Source of the DNA: Anastatus disparis
Taxonomy: Eukaryota > Arthropoda > Insecta > Hymenoptera > Eupelmidae
Assembly: GCA_017163975.1 (NCBI GenBank)
Contig: JAFFSR010000004.1
Span: forward strand, 806,001-870,000
Direction of reading: 5' to 3'
Length of the DNA: 64,000 nucleotides
Positions 53,329-64,000 of this stretch are shown here, one piece after another; the first letter of the stretch is position 1; every line of letters starts with the position of its first letter. Below the pieces are notes generated by a model. It made no database searches, was not told the origin of the DNA, and worked only from the letters and a program-made list of their open reading frames with translations. A program made the position numbers and the translations under genes.

Positions 53329-56300
53329 TTTATGTATGATATGTTATGTATATTGTTTTTGTGTCACAATAATAGATTTAATTGTTTAGTAATACGAATT
53401 CTTTTAAGCAATGAATTGAGGAATAATTCCTTTTTTAATTAACATATTTATTTAACAATATCATTAAATAATAATTTATTCGAATAAATTTATGAAAAGT
53501 CATATAAATGAAGATGACATTTAACACCTGGTTTGCACTTAAAACTGATAAGTCCATTTATGGTATAGGATATGATTAAATTAAAAATAATTAAGATGTT
53601 AAAAAATTAATTCTAAGAAAAAATAAATAAACTTTTTCAAATAACAATCATGAAAATAATAAAAATCATCCAAAATAAAAAAATGAAATATTTAAAAGAA
53701 AAAAAAAAGTTACGCAAAGGAAAGTGAAATACGATATACTGATATCACCCACGAAAGAGGGTAATAGAAGGTTCGTACATAGTGAACGAAACGAGAAACA
53801 GGACACATGGTCCCATGTGTCCGTCACGGGTTTTATAAGTCCATAAAAAGAAGAATTTCTATAGAACTGAGTTAAATATTGTCAAGAGTGTGTACACTGA
53901 ATTTCAAAAAAACATTTCCCCATGCCTTCGTTTCAAAACAAACAACTTCCATAGCCATCTAAATTGTCGTAAAAGAAGTAGTTCAACTCTTTTCTCTCTC
54001 TCGCCTCTTTCTTTTTTATCATTAGATTCTAAGCGCAGCTGCGATGGTTTGCGAGTTATTGTAAATCAGACTTTTTAACTCTGGACGAAGAAAAAGCTTT
54101 TCGATGCTCTGAGAAGATGCAAATTCTTTGTGTAGAAGAAAAAGGGAAAAAATGGAGAAGCATGCACGCGATAGTCCTTATTTTAGGATTTTTATTTTTG
54201 CATGAAAATGCTTCGGTGTAGAAGGGTTGGTAAAGATATTATCTTTTATAAGAGGATAGTACTCTATGTGGGAAAGCTTTCCTGTTGAAAAATAAGTGCT
54301 TAAGTGTATCGTTATGGAAAAGTTTTATTATTAGTGATATGGACTTATTCTTTTGTAATTTTGTAATTTTAATAAATATCATTGTTAAAAATTGATTGAT
54401 TAATTAACTAATTGGAATTTATGTTTAGAACGTTTATATACAAAAATCAACAAATTTTTATTTGCAAATGTTGTAAAATCGTTAATACGAAACATTTTTC
54501 CATAATATTATTACAGATTGTCAATTAACTTCAAAACTTTTGTCAAGCAACCTATATAATTTTCATCTGATAAAGTATCAAAGATCTCTTTCAATATCCC
54601 ATATTTTCCATCTATTCAAGAATTCAGTAAAAGATCAAAAAGAAAAAGGACACACACAGCTACTTTTCCCTAAAAGTACAAAAGCAAGAAAGTGGCCGTC
54701 CTCTACTTAAAGTCAGATACTTTGCTCTAACACTTATGCAAAAAGAGTAAACTTCGTTGTAAAGAATATAAAAAAAGCAAGTTAAATGGGTAGACTTGGG
54801 TGGGTATGGTTTGTGATGGGATACAAATGCAAAACGACGTTTTAGAATAGAAGAAGGAAAGGAAACACATTACGACGGACGGAAGATGAAAGCCCAAAAA
54901 ATAAGAGCAAATACGAAACCCTTCCTTTCCGAGTGAAAACTGAAAAGAAAAAAAAGTGCACTGAAGAATCTTACTATTTGAGAGCTTGGGTTGGTTTTAG
55001 GAAATCATTTTTTATGTACTATTTCAAGTAGCTATAAAAGTACTTAAAAATATGTATAAAAATATATAGATCATATTAAATCATGATGTAATTATTAATA
55101 CAATTTACGATTTCCAAAATTTCTTAAATTTTTTAATAGTCTTTATTTTATTTACTTATCTAAAAATAAAGATTTAATATACTTTACACAAATTTGATTT
55201 TCTTTAACAAAATGCATTATTATTTCATTTTTACAGACTGTAAAATATAAATCTTTAAGATTTATAATCAAATTACCAACGTTAAAATAAGTGAATCTCG
55301 AAAATTTACTACATTTAATTTGATTAACCTTGTTTTACAATATAACAAAATAATCGAAACGAAAAATGAATTAATTTATAATCAACTAACTATTAATAAA
55401 ATGATAAAATTTGTGTATTCAAATTTCATAAAGTTTCAGAATATAAGCGCACGTTATTAATGTCGGTTCTTTAAGAAGAATTAATTTTTTATTCACGTTA
55501 GTAGTAATTCACAAACATATTCAGTCCTAGTTCCTCAACTTTAAAAGTGTTTTCTGCAAAGTTATCGTATGAAAAAAAAATAGAATAAGAAGTTTTTCAC
55601 ATTCATTTTAAAAATACAATTTCAGATACGTACATATGGATAATATGAAACTATTAAGTAAAAGTGCATCGTAGAAGGCCAGAAGAGACTTTAAAAAAAA
55701 GAGAAAAAGAAAAATTTACATCTTTATCGCTCTTGTATGCGCACGCAAACAATAAAGTTGCGGCATTAAGTAGAAACAATAGAAACGCGATAGTCATAGC
55801 AGAGAGAAAGAGACGCTTAACGACGACCATGAAAATTTTTTAGGCATAAATAACTGCTTTCTCTTGTGAGCTTTCTACATTTATTTTATTTTTTTCTTCA
55901 TACTTTTTTTTCATTGTTATAACTGTTAAATATACTATATGTTAGATGAGTATACATTTTTATTAAGAAATGTATGAACTGATGTTAAAATCTTCAAAAT
56001 CGATCAATTCATTAGTCATGGCTATTTTTACGTTAGCATAAGGTCCAAGTTTTTAAATATATATTATTGGACATTAAAGACGTATTGTTGGACCACCTTT
56101 GCCATTCTAAACATTTGGATTCTATATAAAAAAGTGTTAAAAATAAATTAAACATAAAATAAAATTTCTAACGCTATCACGTCCAAGTGATCTGATGCAT
56201 TGGATATGCATCTGAAATTTGTGTTTTAAACGTGTAAAGTTTAATACTTTTTACTTTATTGAGAAATAGTTCATTTCAAGTGCAAAAATAAATTTAGTAT

Positions 56301-56399
56301 CTTAAAACATTTATCTTTATGACAAGTTATTAATCTGTAGGTAATAATGTTCAAATTTAAAATAAAGCTCAATAAAATTTAACAATTGTATTTAGCAAT
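53329..56399. other. Non-coding DNA with islands
   Basis: No gene is recognised. Islands lie at about 53740-54230, 54640-54960 and 55660-55860. Further exons of the serine protease homologue would be expected at lower coordinates than 56400 on the minus strand, but none was identified with confidence. Confidence 0.45.
53801..53822. repeat. Perfect 22-bp inverted repeat
   Basis: GGACACATGG is followed by TC and its exact reverse complement CCATGTGTCC. It lies within a GC-richer island. It might be a binding site for a dimeric factor, or chance. Confidence 0.7.
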
Positions 56400-56640
56400 T
56401 GAAATGCTGATACTAACGCATAAACTTTATGAATAGATGTTAAAATAGCTATTTCATTGATCAAAGAGCCACCGCAATGGTAACTGAGCGTAGTATCACC
56501 ATCCACATTGGTTTTCTTCATCACCGCTATTGTCCACCGAAAATTCACCATAATCAGCATCAACATTTTCACCGTAAACCAAATGCTTTACCATCATTAC
56601 CACGATAACCACAATTTCAATCCTTTATTGGAATAGAAAT
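56400..56640 (-). pseudogene. Clip-type serine protease homologue fragment, frameshifted
   Basis: Known family: secreted insect trypsin-like proteases and homologues of the phenoloxidase-activation type, in which a CGYRN.DG-like motif precedes a GEFPW motif and a CGGSLI...TAAHC motif. Seen on the minus strand: CGYRGNDGKAFG (56613 down to 56578), then GENVDADYGEF in a second frame, then RWTIAVMKK, SYHCGGSLIN and LTSIHKVYAL in a third. Two single-base shifts explain the frame changes. The histidine of the usual TAAHC is kept (codon at 56429-56431) but the cysteine after it is replaced by lysine. No further domain is found, so this looks like a dead exon or gene fragment. Whether the parent was an active protease or a protease homologue cannot be told. 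Confidence 0.82.
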
Positions 56641-57265
56641 TTCCTTACTTACACGAGGTGTATTAACAAAATATGTATTTATTTGTCTTTGAATTATTAT
56701 TACTTAGATTACGGTGAACATCTATTGAAGTATTGCAAGATGGTCACAATCTAATACAAAATTTATATAAAATTTCTAAGTGAGGGAAGCTTTTTTTTTA
56801 ATGAAACTTGAGAAATATCTACTTCTTTTACCTATTTTCAAGCGAGACCTATGACATTATCTAAGGAAGTCTTTATGAGTACATATATTATATTCATAAT
56901 CGTAATTAAAAACGCAAGACATTGAGCAATAGCTTTAGATATAATTTCACGACATATAGTAATAGAAATTATTATCAATTATAATATAGGATTCATTTTT
57001 AATTAAAATTTATAACTCTACATTTTTCATATTAACTTTTATAAACCAATTTTCTGCATGAGACATATAAAGTTGTTAACTATCAAAAAATTGTCACAGA
57101 ATTTATTATATATTATTATAAAAATAAGTTATATTGCCAACTCCTTAATGGTACGAATAAAAAAAGTTATGAATAAATAAAATAATAGAATATATCCAAT
57201 AATGAGATTATTCTTAGCTTTTGAAATGGTTATAATTTAAGTTATATTAAGAACAAATAAAGTAC

Positions 57266-57327
57266 GTACTGCTTGTGTCCTGTTTTGGTTGATTTCCAGG
57301 TGACGTAGCCCAGTTGACTTTCATTTC
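57266..57327 (-). other. Possible upstream exon of the serine protease homologue
   Basis: On the minus strand a 62-base segment is bounded by a good acceptor (ATGTGTTTCAG) and a donor-like GTACTT. One frame reads as a Thr/Ser/Pro/Gln-rich linker, such as often precedes the CGYRN motif in these proteins. It is 650 bases upstream of the recognised fragment. Linkers of this type are poorly conserved, so the link is weak. Confidence 0.2.
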
Positions 57328-57404
57328 CTGAAACACATAAATTGAAATGAGTTCTACCTCTTTTTATGATAATAAAAATGTTAGAAATTAGACTTATATA
57401 TGGG

Positions 57405-58132
57405 CAATTCTCAAATACTTTTTCATTTTGAGAACTTGATTTCATAATAATTAAAATGCCTATAATACAAGTTTCTGGAGTGGCACACGCATCAATAAGG
57501 GTTTAAATTACTAGTTTCTTGGAGTAGAAAATGTACTTAACTTTTGGTATGGATTGGAAAATTGTATTTCACGATGTATAATTTTAAACGTCAAAAATGA
57601 TACTTTTTGCAAAAAAGGTGCATACTTTCGATCATTCTCAAATTTTCTGAGCATAATTAATGCGATAAAAACAACAATTTAAGCCTACCCTGGTACATGA
57701 GCCTCTCTTGTTGAAGCTGTTTGGCCAATTTTCATGTAAGTATCTTTTTTCACGTAAAAGTGAGACTTACATTAAAAATTGGCCAAACAGCTTAAACAAG
57801 AGAGGCACATGTACCAGGGTAGGCTTAAATTGTTGTTTTTATCGTATTAATTATGCTCAGAAAATTTGAGAATGATCGAAAGTATCCACCTTTTTTATAG
57901 CTTAAGAAACACACGTAGAAAAATATAAATAAAGTATCATTTTTGACGTATAAAATTATATACCGTGAAATGCAATTTTTTAATCGATACCAAAATTTAA
58001 GTATATATTCTACTCCAAGAAACTAGTAATTCAAGTTCTTATTGATGTGTGCGCCACCCCAGAAAGTTATATTATAGACTTTTTAATTGTTATGAAATCG
58101 AGTTCTCAAAATTAAAAAGTATTTGAGAATTG
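57405..58132. mobile_element. Large foldback element (728 bp)
   Basis: The arms at 57405-57741 and 57765-58132 are reverse complements around a 23-nt spacer. The ends are CAATTCTCAAATACTTTTTC and its counterpart AAAAAGTATTTGAGAATTG. The inner 100 bp of each arm are almost identical (GCCTACCCTGGTACATG, GAGAGGC, GCTGTTTGGCCAATTTT), while outer parts carry more substitutions and indels. No coding frame is seen. A single-strand copy would fold into a 340-bp hairpin. No clear target-site duplication was recognised. Confidence 0.93.
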
Positions 58133-58170
58133 AATATCAATAAAATGAAAGGATTATTCATAGTATTGTA

Positions 58171-58411
58171 CAGGATGTCTATGACCATCCATTCAGACCT
58201 TTTAAAACAAAGATAATTAATTATAATAAAAAATCAATTAGATTTATATCAAGGGGTATTTTCAAAGTCGAATGGTAATATTTTCAACCTCTGATTTAAG
58301 TCAAAAATGGATTTTTTAAATATGAAGTCAGTTTTCTCGAATGGAAAAAGCATATTCTTTACTATTTATCTTCATTTCAAAATGCCTGGGCAGATGGTTT
58401 AGAACACTCTG
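58171..58411. mobile_element. TA-flanked MITE (241 bp)
   Basis: The terminal inverted repeats CAGGATGTCTATGACCATC and (reverse complement of the right end) CAGAGTGTTCTAAACCATC match at most positions. A TA lies directly outside each end, as expected for insertion by a Tc1/mariner-type transposase. The inside is A/T-rich with no coding frame. It is a non-autonomous element, and assignment to Tc1/mariner rests only on the TA and the CAGRRTGT-type ends. Confidence 0.72.
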
Positions 58412-58817
58412 TATAATATATAAAATGGCATAAATAGTGTAACCGATAAATAACGCTTATCGGTTTATTAAAATTACTTATTAACAATTAATTTTATATG
58501 GTTGCCAAGAGAACTACAGTAAAAGAGCAGAAAAGCTATTAAAGTGGTAAGGTGGCAGAAAGAAAAACAATAATTCTTATTAACTATCGAGTAGAAGCGA
58601 TAACAAAATTTATTGTTAGTATCTAAGGTAGTAGTGAAGCGTGTAGTCAAATAGTGAATAGTTATTTCATTAGCTTTGCATTTGTAATTATTTTTATAAA
58701 CAAAAAACATAATCACAAGTACATAATATTTATTGAAATAGTTTCCATTAGGCACGACCGCTCCACAAAGTGCCTTATATTTTTATTTTTATTCTAATAT
58801 TAATGTGTGATATCAAT

Positions 58818-59790
58818 ATGGCTAAAAAAGCCGATTTTCCTGTAGTGCATTTTTCTAGTTTTACAACAATTAGGATGAAAAAAATTAATTTTTTGTAGAC
58901 AAATTGAAAGAATATATTATTCTAGAATCGCCATCATTCTCATTAACTACGAATAAACATATTCGCTCTAGTATAATATTGTTTCCAACTATGAGTAAAT
59001 CATATGTTAAGTATATTGGTATGTTCCTTTGGTATAAACGCAGTAATCTTATTTCAGCTTATATGAAATATAGCCTTATATTGATAAATCAATTTTGTAA
59101 AATACTTAATGATTATATAAGAACGTAAGGAAAAAATTCTGTCCATAATGACGCTTATGGTACAATTATTTTTATGGAACGAAAGATGTTTTTAATACAA
59201 AAAATAATACTCTGCTTGATGATACATTAAATTTGGCAGTTGAAATAAGTGTAGATCTAAAAGGTGTAAGAAATGTTAAAAAATAATATTGGAAATTATA
59301 ATTTCTCAAGTAATCTTTCAACAGAATATTTTCAACTATTTATAGAGTCTATAAATAATCTTGATCTAAAATTTAGTGATATTATACTAGTGGTAAATGG
59401 AACAAAACTTCCAGTATATGCTGTGTTATTAACTGCGCATAGTACAGTTTTATCAAAGAACTTAATTACAATGAAAACACTTATTCAACAATTCCGAGAT
59501 TGCACATAAATAGTGTCAGATCAAATGTAATGAAAGAAGTTTTAATATATAAACAAAAAAATTCGGAAAAGATATAAATTTTGCAGAACAAATTCTGAAG
59601 AATTGTACTCCCTGTTTTATCGAGTGGTCTAAAGAAATATACAATGTTGCACTTAAATTCAATATTACGAGACTCAAAATCATTTGTGGAAAGTATATCT
59701 TCGAGAACGTTAATTTTGATACTGCTATTGGTATTCTTACCTACATGAATGATTTTAGAGCTAATGATACAATTTTAAAAATCATGAAAT
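58818..59790 (+). pseudogene. MATH-BTB (SPOP/TDPOZ-like) pseudogene
   Basis: Known family: adaptors that bring substrates to cullin-3 ubiquitin ligases through an N-terminal MATH domain, a BTB domain and a short BACK-like end. Seen in order: a possible start ATG at 58818 with FPVVHFSSFTTI; EYIILESPSFS, then ILFPTMSKSYVKYIGMFLW and MKYSLILIN (MATH strands); LLDDTLNLAVEISVDL (MATH end, near 59212); LKFSDIILVVNGTKLPVYAV (BTB, 59273-59509); VMKEVLIY; and FNITRLKIICGKYIFENV then AIGILTYMNDF (BACK-like part). These pieces lie in at least three frames with stops between them, so the gene is dead. No introns are needed, which suits either an intronless family member or a retrocopy. It runs straight into an inverted copy of its own end. 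Confidence 0.88.
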
Positions 59791-59900
59791 TTTTCATGAT
59801 TTTTAAAATTATATTATCAGTTCCAAAATCATTCATGTAGGTAAGAATACCAATAGCAGATTCAAGATTGAAATAAGATTCTTGAAACAATAAAATTTTC
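59791..59900 (-). pseudogene. Inverted paralogous fragment of the MATH-BTB end
   Basis: On the minus strand this encodes FQESYFNLESAIGILTYMND followed by a similar end, a clear but not identical match to the plus-strand stretch at 59693-59790. Together 59722-59859 form an inverted repeat with arms of about 68 bp meeting near 59790, and weaker pairing runs to about 59890. Because the two arms differ at several positions, they are two aged copies or have diverged since the inversion. An assembly fold-back would be expected to give identical arms. Confidence 0.75.
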
Positions 59901-59936
59901 TTATTATTTCATTTTATTCATTTAATTTGTGATTAT

Positions 59937-60033
59937 CAATAAAGCTGTAAAACTAATTAAATTTCTGATACCAATAAGCCGTAAAACTAATCAAATTCCT
60001 GATATCAATAAGCAATAAAGCTAATCAAATTTT
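59937..60033 (+). repeat. Three diverged 33-bp tandem units
   Basis: Each unit opens with CAATAAGC or CAATAAAGC, then GTAAAACTAATYAAATT in two units and a shorter variant in the third, then CTGATAYC in the first two. It lies directly after the MATH-BTB fragments. Confidence 0.75.
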
Positions 60034-60433
60034 TTATTTCATTGCACTGATACATTTAAAAAATTCAAAACTTTACATCCAACGTTAGTAGCAGATATTT
60101 TTAAAATTTTGGCTAGTTATTAAAGAGAAATATGCTTAATTTAAGTAATATTAATGTATTATTTCCACAATTCATAGATGTTTATAAATTAAGTAAAATA
60201 AAATCAAATAATCAAAAGAATGCTGATTATTTTTCAATAATAAAAATAAAACCTCACTTCCTTTGCATTAATATTATAACTGATGGTAACATATGCATTC
60301 ACATTTAGGTTTTTAGTTAGACATTTTTCTTTTAAATTGTGAACATTTTTGCATATGGAGTTCAACTAACTTTTAAGGGGATGTAAAACATAGTTTTCCA
60401 AATTTTTGATTCTTAATGCAAAAGTCTGAAATC

Positions 60434-60560
60434 AGTACATACGTATCAAGGGTGCGAGATCGGGAATTTTGGCCGTGGTGTGAGCTTGTCACCCGAGCGA
60501 AGCGAGGACACCAAATTTCCGAGGACATAAATTTCCGTTGCACCCGTGGTGCATATACTA
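60434..60560. repeat. Nested palindrome with GAGCGAAGCGAG core
   Basis: The core GAGCGAAGCGAG (60495-60506) is identical to the one at 30207-30218. Arms differ in sequence from those at 30.2 kb. GTGTGAGCTTGTCACCC precedes the core. GGGTGCGA pairs with TTGCACCC, CGGGAATTT with AAATTTCCG, and AGTACATACG with GCATATACT. Confidence 0.8.
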
Positions 60561-60604
60561 TGCGCCCGAAGAGTTAAAAAATATCTTCATATCATTTCCT
60601 TCCG

Positions 60605-60775
60605 CTCAACTAATAAATAGTACATTATGCAACTAGGGAGTAAATTCGTATATTTCTCTCGAGAAGAAGTATGCGATCTGAGCAAGTGAAGCGAAGCGAG
60701 GGGAGTAAATTTTCGAAAGAGAAATTAGACTTTACTCCCCAACTGTATATTGTGCTTTGTTCCTACCTCAACAAT
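60605..60775. repeat. Nested palindrome with GCGAAGCGAG core
   Basis: The left part TAGTACATTATGCAACTAGG, then GGAGTAAATT and TATTTCTC, pairs with GAGAAATTAGACTTTACTCC, then CAACTGTATATTGTGCTTTG at the right. The centre holds AAGTGAAGCGAAGCGAGGGG. The open frame at 60671-60898 starts inside this palindrome and has no domain. Confidence 0.75.
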
Positions 60776-60875
60776 AGTCTAATATTAATATTAAAGAAAA
60801 AAAATTCAACAATCTATTCAATTTTACAAATTTTTAAATTAGCGAGAGAAATATTAGAAGTTGGAAATACCTTTC

Positions 60876-61172
60876 TTTCGGTCCGCTTTTCGAGTTAATA
60901 AAGTGGCCATTACTGTTGAGGTAGGAATAATAGTACATTATGCAACTAGGAAGTAAAGTCATGTATTTCTCCCAAGGATAGATTCGTGAAACAAGTGAGA
61001 GATTTTCCACTAAATTTGGGAGAAATCAAATTTGCGGGGGATAAGTACTTTTCTTCCGCAAATTAGCGGGAAAAAAGTTCTTATCTCCCACTAAATTTTA
61101 GACGTAAGATATAGCTTCCTTTCAGACCGCTTTTCGAGTCAATAAAGTGCCCATTTCTGTTGAGCTGGGAAT
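60876..61172 (+). repeat. Partial second unit of the 60.6-kb palindromic repeat
   Basis: CCGCTTTTCGAGTTAATAAA and the following GTTGAGGTAGGAAT recur at about 61118-61170. The left arm TAGTACATTATGCAACTAGG recurs at about 60931. Within the unit CATGTATTTCTCCCA pairs with TGGGAGAAAT, and CAAATTTGCGGG with CCGCAAATT. The unit is a diverged relative of the palindrome just before it, so the family is arranged in tandem here. Confidence 0.65.
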
Positions 61173-64000
61173 AAAATAAATAAATAAAACACAACACTGA
61201 TTCTGAACACGATTAAATTATGAAAACAAAACAAATCACGCGTATAAAATAAATTAGATATAATAAGATTAAATTAAGTAAAACAATCATATTATAAATT
61301 AAAAGTTATTAATATGATATTGCTATTTTATTTTTTCATTAAATATTTGTTGACATGACATAATAATATTACGTTTTAGTTTTGTGTATTTTGTGTAAAA
61401 GCTAAAATGAATAATGTATTTTGTAATGGAGATGCAAATATACGTTTAAGTAAATACATTGTTTCAGTTGCGTATATTTAATATTCATTAGGAATATACA
61501 TGTCTTGTTGCAGATCTACAATATAAAAAAATAACGTATACATGCTAATCAAAAATGCAAACTTTAAATGACATGAACGGCAACAACGAAATAAATGCGG
61601 ATATATTTAAGTGCAATTTTTATTCAAATGAAAGAAATAGTACGTTGAATTATTTAGTGTTACATTTTCGAGAATAATAAGCAGCTAATTTACTTTTAGT
61701 TTGATATGAATTTTAATTATTGTGCTATCATTTCGAATCCTAAATTTCCATTTTTATGACCTTTTTTATTTCAGCTGCAATCCAAAGAAATAAATGAACA
61801 TAAGTAGACCAAAATATGAAAATTAATTTTCTCGTATCAATATAAAATTCAAATATAAACAAAAATTTTATTCCTTTCCTTATATTCCTTCTACAGCATC
61901 ATCGAAACGTAGTTCAAACATTAGTTTTTCTTTGTGTTTTCGTGTAAACTTGTGAAATTGTATCCGAGTAAACTTGATGCGTTGTTTACACGGGTATATG
62001 ATTTACCTAGTGATAAGATATAGCGATTACACATAACCATTAATGTCTCGAGAACGCGCGCGCCATTTGTTTGTCATTGACTATACGATGTATTTCCCTA
62101 TATATATACATATGTGCTTAGAAAGCAAGTTAGTTGGGTAAGGTTAGAGTAACGTTTTCCCTAGGAAAATCAAAGTGGTGGCCATCTGCGTAATTAAATG
62201 GTAAACATACTTCGTTATGTATACTCAGTTTGTACGTGTATTATTGATGTAAATTTTCTTACGCAATGGTAAATAAATAGCATCTGAATTTAATGTACAA
62301 ATATTATGTATATGAGTAATGTGATGATTACTTGTTTTTGAGTGATAGCATTCAATTAATATTGAAATTAGAAATAGGTTTTGTAAATAAACCGATTAAG
62401 TTCTGATAAACCTTTGTGATCTGTTAATTTATATGGAACTATATATGAAATGATTTCAATTGGAATTCAAATATTAATAATTATGTCTTTATGAAAGTGA
62501 TTTCTAAAAATAACTGTTAATCACTGTGAATAACAGTTAATAGCTAGAAATAATAAGTGGATAACTGGATCAGTGAACCTGTTAGAAGATGCAAGAATTG
62601 TGGCATGAATCTCAGTTATCTAAAGTTATCTCTAGTCATTCACAATTTAAATTTTCTAAAATTTTGGAATTCACTAAATCAAATATGATTTGCGATTATT
62701 TTTATTTTTTAAATGATTGTAAATAATTTTATATTTATTATTTATATCAAAACGCATACAAAAAAATTCAAGCTTTACAATTAGCTAATTTCTAATTATA
62801 ATCTGTTTTATAATACAAATTATAAGTGTATAAAGTAATTTTCAATTTTACGTTTGCAACTACCTTATATACCAGTTGATTAATTTATAATTTTACAACT
62901 GTTCTAAGAAACAACGATTTTCTGTTCTTTATTTTAAAAAATTTATAGTATATATACGTATATATATTTATATTATTTAATTTTGAAATAATATATTTGC
63001 GTTTGGATGAATCAAAAAATATATCAGTTTCATGATTAAATTCGAATGAAATAAATTTTGCATTGAATTTCCACTGATAATCATTGAGTACTTTATTGAA
63101 TAAATTATTGAAAAGTATAAATTGTTCCGATGGAAATATTATATTAATATCCTTTAATTTACAATAATTTTATAATTTAAAATTATGTAAAATATGATAT
63201 GTTTTAATGTAATGCAGAAAGTAATTGAGCTTTTATTCAAATGAATTATCGAATTTAATTCATTTGTATGAAAATTATTATTTTGCAAAACAAGACAAAA
63301 TTAACAGTTATCATAATTAATTATTTTAAATCATTACTGAATAATTTTCAAACAAACCATGTTTATTGATTTAAAAGAATGCGTTAAATTGTAAATTATT
63401 TCGTTCGGATTTTTATTTTGGAAATGATATGTAATTAACTTATGATTTAATAATTTGCATTTATCTTGTCGATATTTTCCGTGAAGAAAGTTTTATTTTG
63501 TTGTTCGTTGAAAAAACGACGTATCTAACAGTTTATGCAGATAACATTATAATTAGTTTTTGATTAAAAAATGTAATAATTTTTGTATTGTTTTTCAAAA
63601 CAGATAAAGGTAATAACATGACTTTCTCTAAAAAAAAAACTTTTCAAGCCTTTTTTTAAATAAAAGACGACGCATATAGTTCAACCGAAAGCATAATAAA
63701 CCCTTTTCCTCCCAACTACAGTTGAAAGTCTTCATTACAGGAACGATTAATAATCATACACATTATATTTAACGAAATTTATTCAACAACAGAATTCAAA
63801 ATACTATACTAGATCACATTTGTCAGGATTAGTTATTAAAAGATACGTTATAATAGTACAATATACAGTTATTGCTTTAATTCAAAACCTTTATATTAAT
63901 GCAGTTGTACGAAAATTTCAATATAAATTTAACGTCATATAGAGTTGATCAACCACCGAACGATTTCCACGCACAGCAATCCTCCCTGTTTTGCTCATTA
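61173..64000. other. AT-rich non-coding DNA, right edge
   Basis: No gene is recognised. A GC-richer patch lies at about 61890-62210. A small inverted repeat (TAACTGTTA then AACAGTTA) lies at about 62511-62539. TA-rich runs occur near 62098-62112 and 62945-62970. Confidence 0.5.

Overview
The window looks like nuclear DNA from an arthropod, most probably an insect. It is very AT-rich and full of A/T runs, (TA)n, (GA)n and (CT)n tracts, and it has no bacterial-style gene packing. Two decayed protein genes belong to families common in insect genomes: a clip-type serine protease homologue and a MATH-BTB (SPOP/TDPOZ-like) protein. Eight copies of one tRNA-derived SINE are present. A hymenopteran such as a parasitoid wasp would fit, but that is a guess and nothing here proves it. 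I found no intact protein-coding gene. Most long open frames are low-complexity A/T or microsatellite readings.

Layout. Positions 1-2.4 kb hold AT-rich DNA, the first SINE, a 157-bp nested palindrome and an unexplained GC-richer patch. Positions 7.9-9.2 kb hold a composite repeat: ten exact-period 20-bp iterons, a 290-bp foldback, a very GC-rich hairpin block and a nested palindrome. A second composite lies at 30.1-31.1 kb with the same kinds of modules in the opposite order and orientation. From about 10.4 to 56.3 kb there is no recognisable coding sequence. AT-rich DNA there alternates with islands of a few hundred bases that are richer in G/C and carry purine/pyrimidine tracts, mixed with SINEs, foldbacks and diverged duplications. 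This could be a large intron or a regulatory desert.

The right end (56.4-61.2 kb) is a repeat and pseudogene neighbourhood. It holds a frameshifted serine protease homologue fragment on the minus strand, a 728-bp foldback, a 241-bp TA-flanked MITE with CAGRRTGT-type ends, and a frameshifted intronless MATH-BTB pseudogene that runs directly into an inverted paralogous piece of itself. Three more nested palindromes follow, at least two of them with a central GCGAAGCGAG. From 61.2 kb to the end the sequence is AT-rich with nothing recognisable.

The most interesting observation is a recurring architecture. Nested quasi-palindromes lie around a GAGCGAAGCGAG-type core that reads the same backwards, with different arms at different loci. 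Twice they sit beside GCGTGCGYAAAATRATT iterons and a GGGGCTCCGCCCC-type block. The iterons share sequence with the palindrome arms. Iterons beside a hairpin suggest a non-autonomous replicating or transposing element, but I see no protein for it and no sequence here proves mobility.
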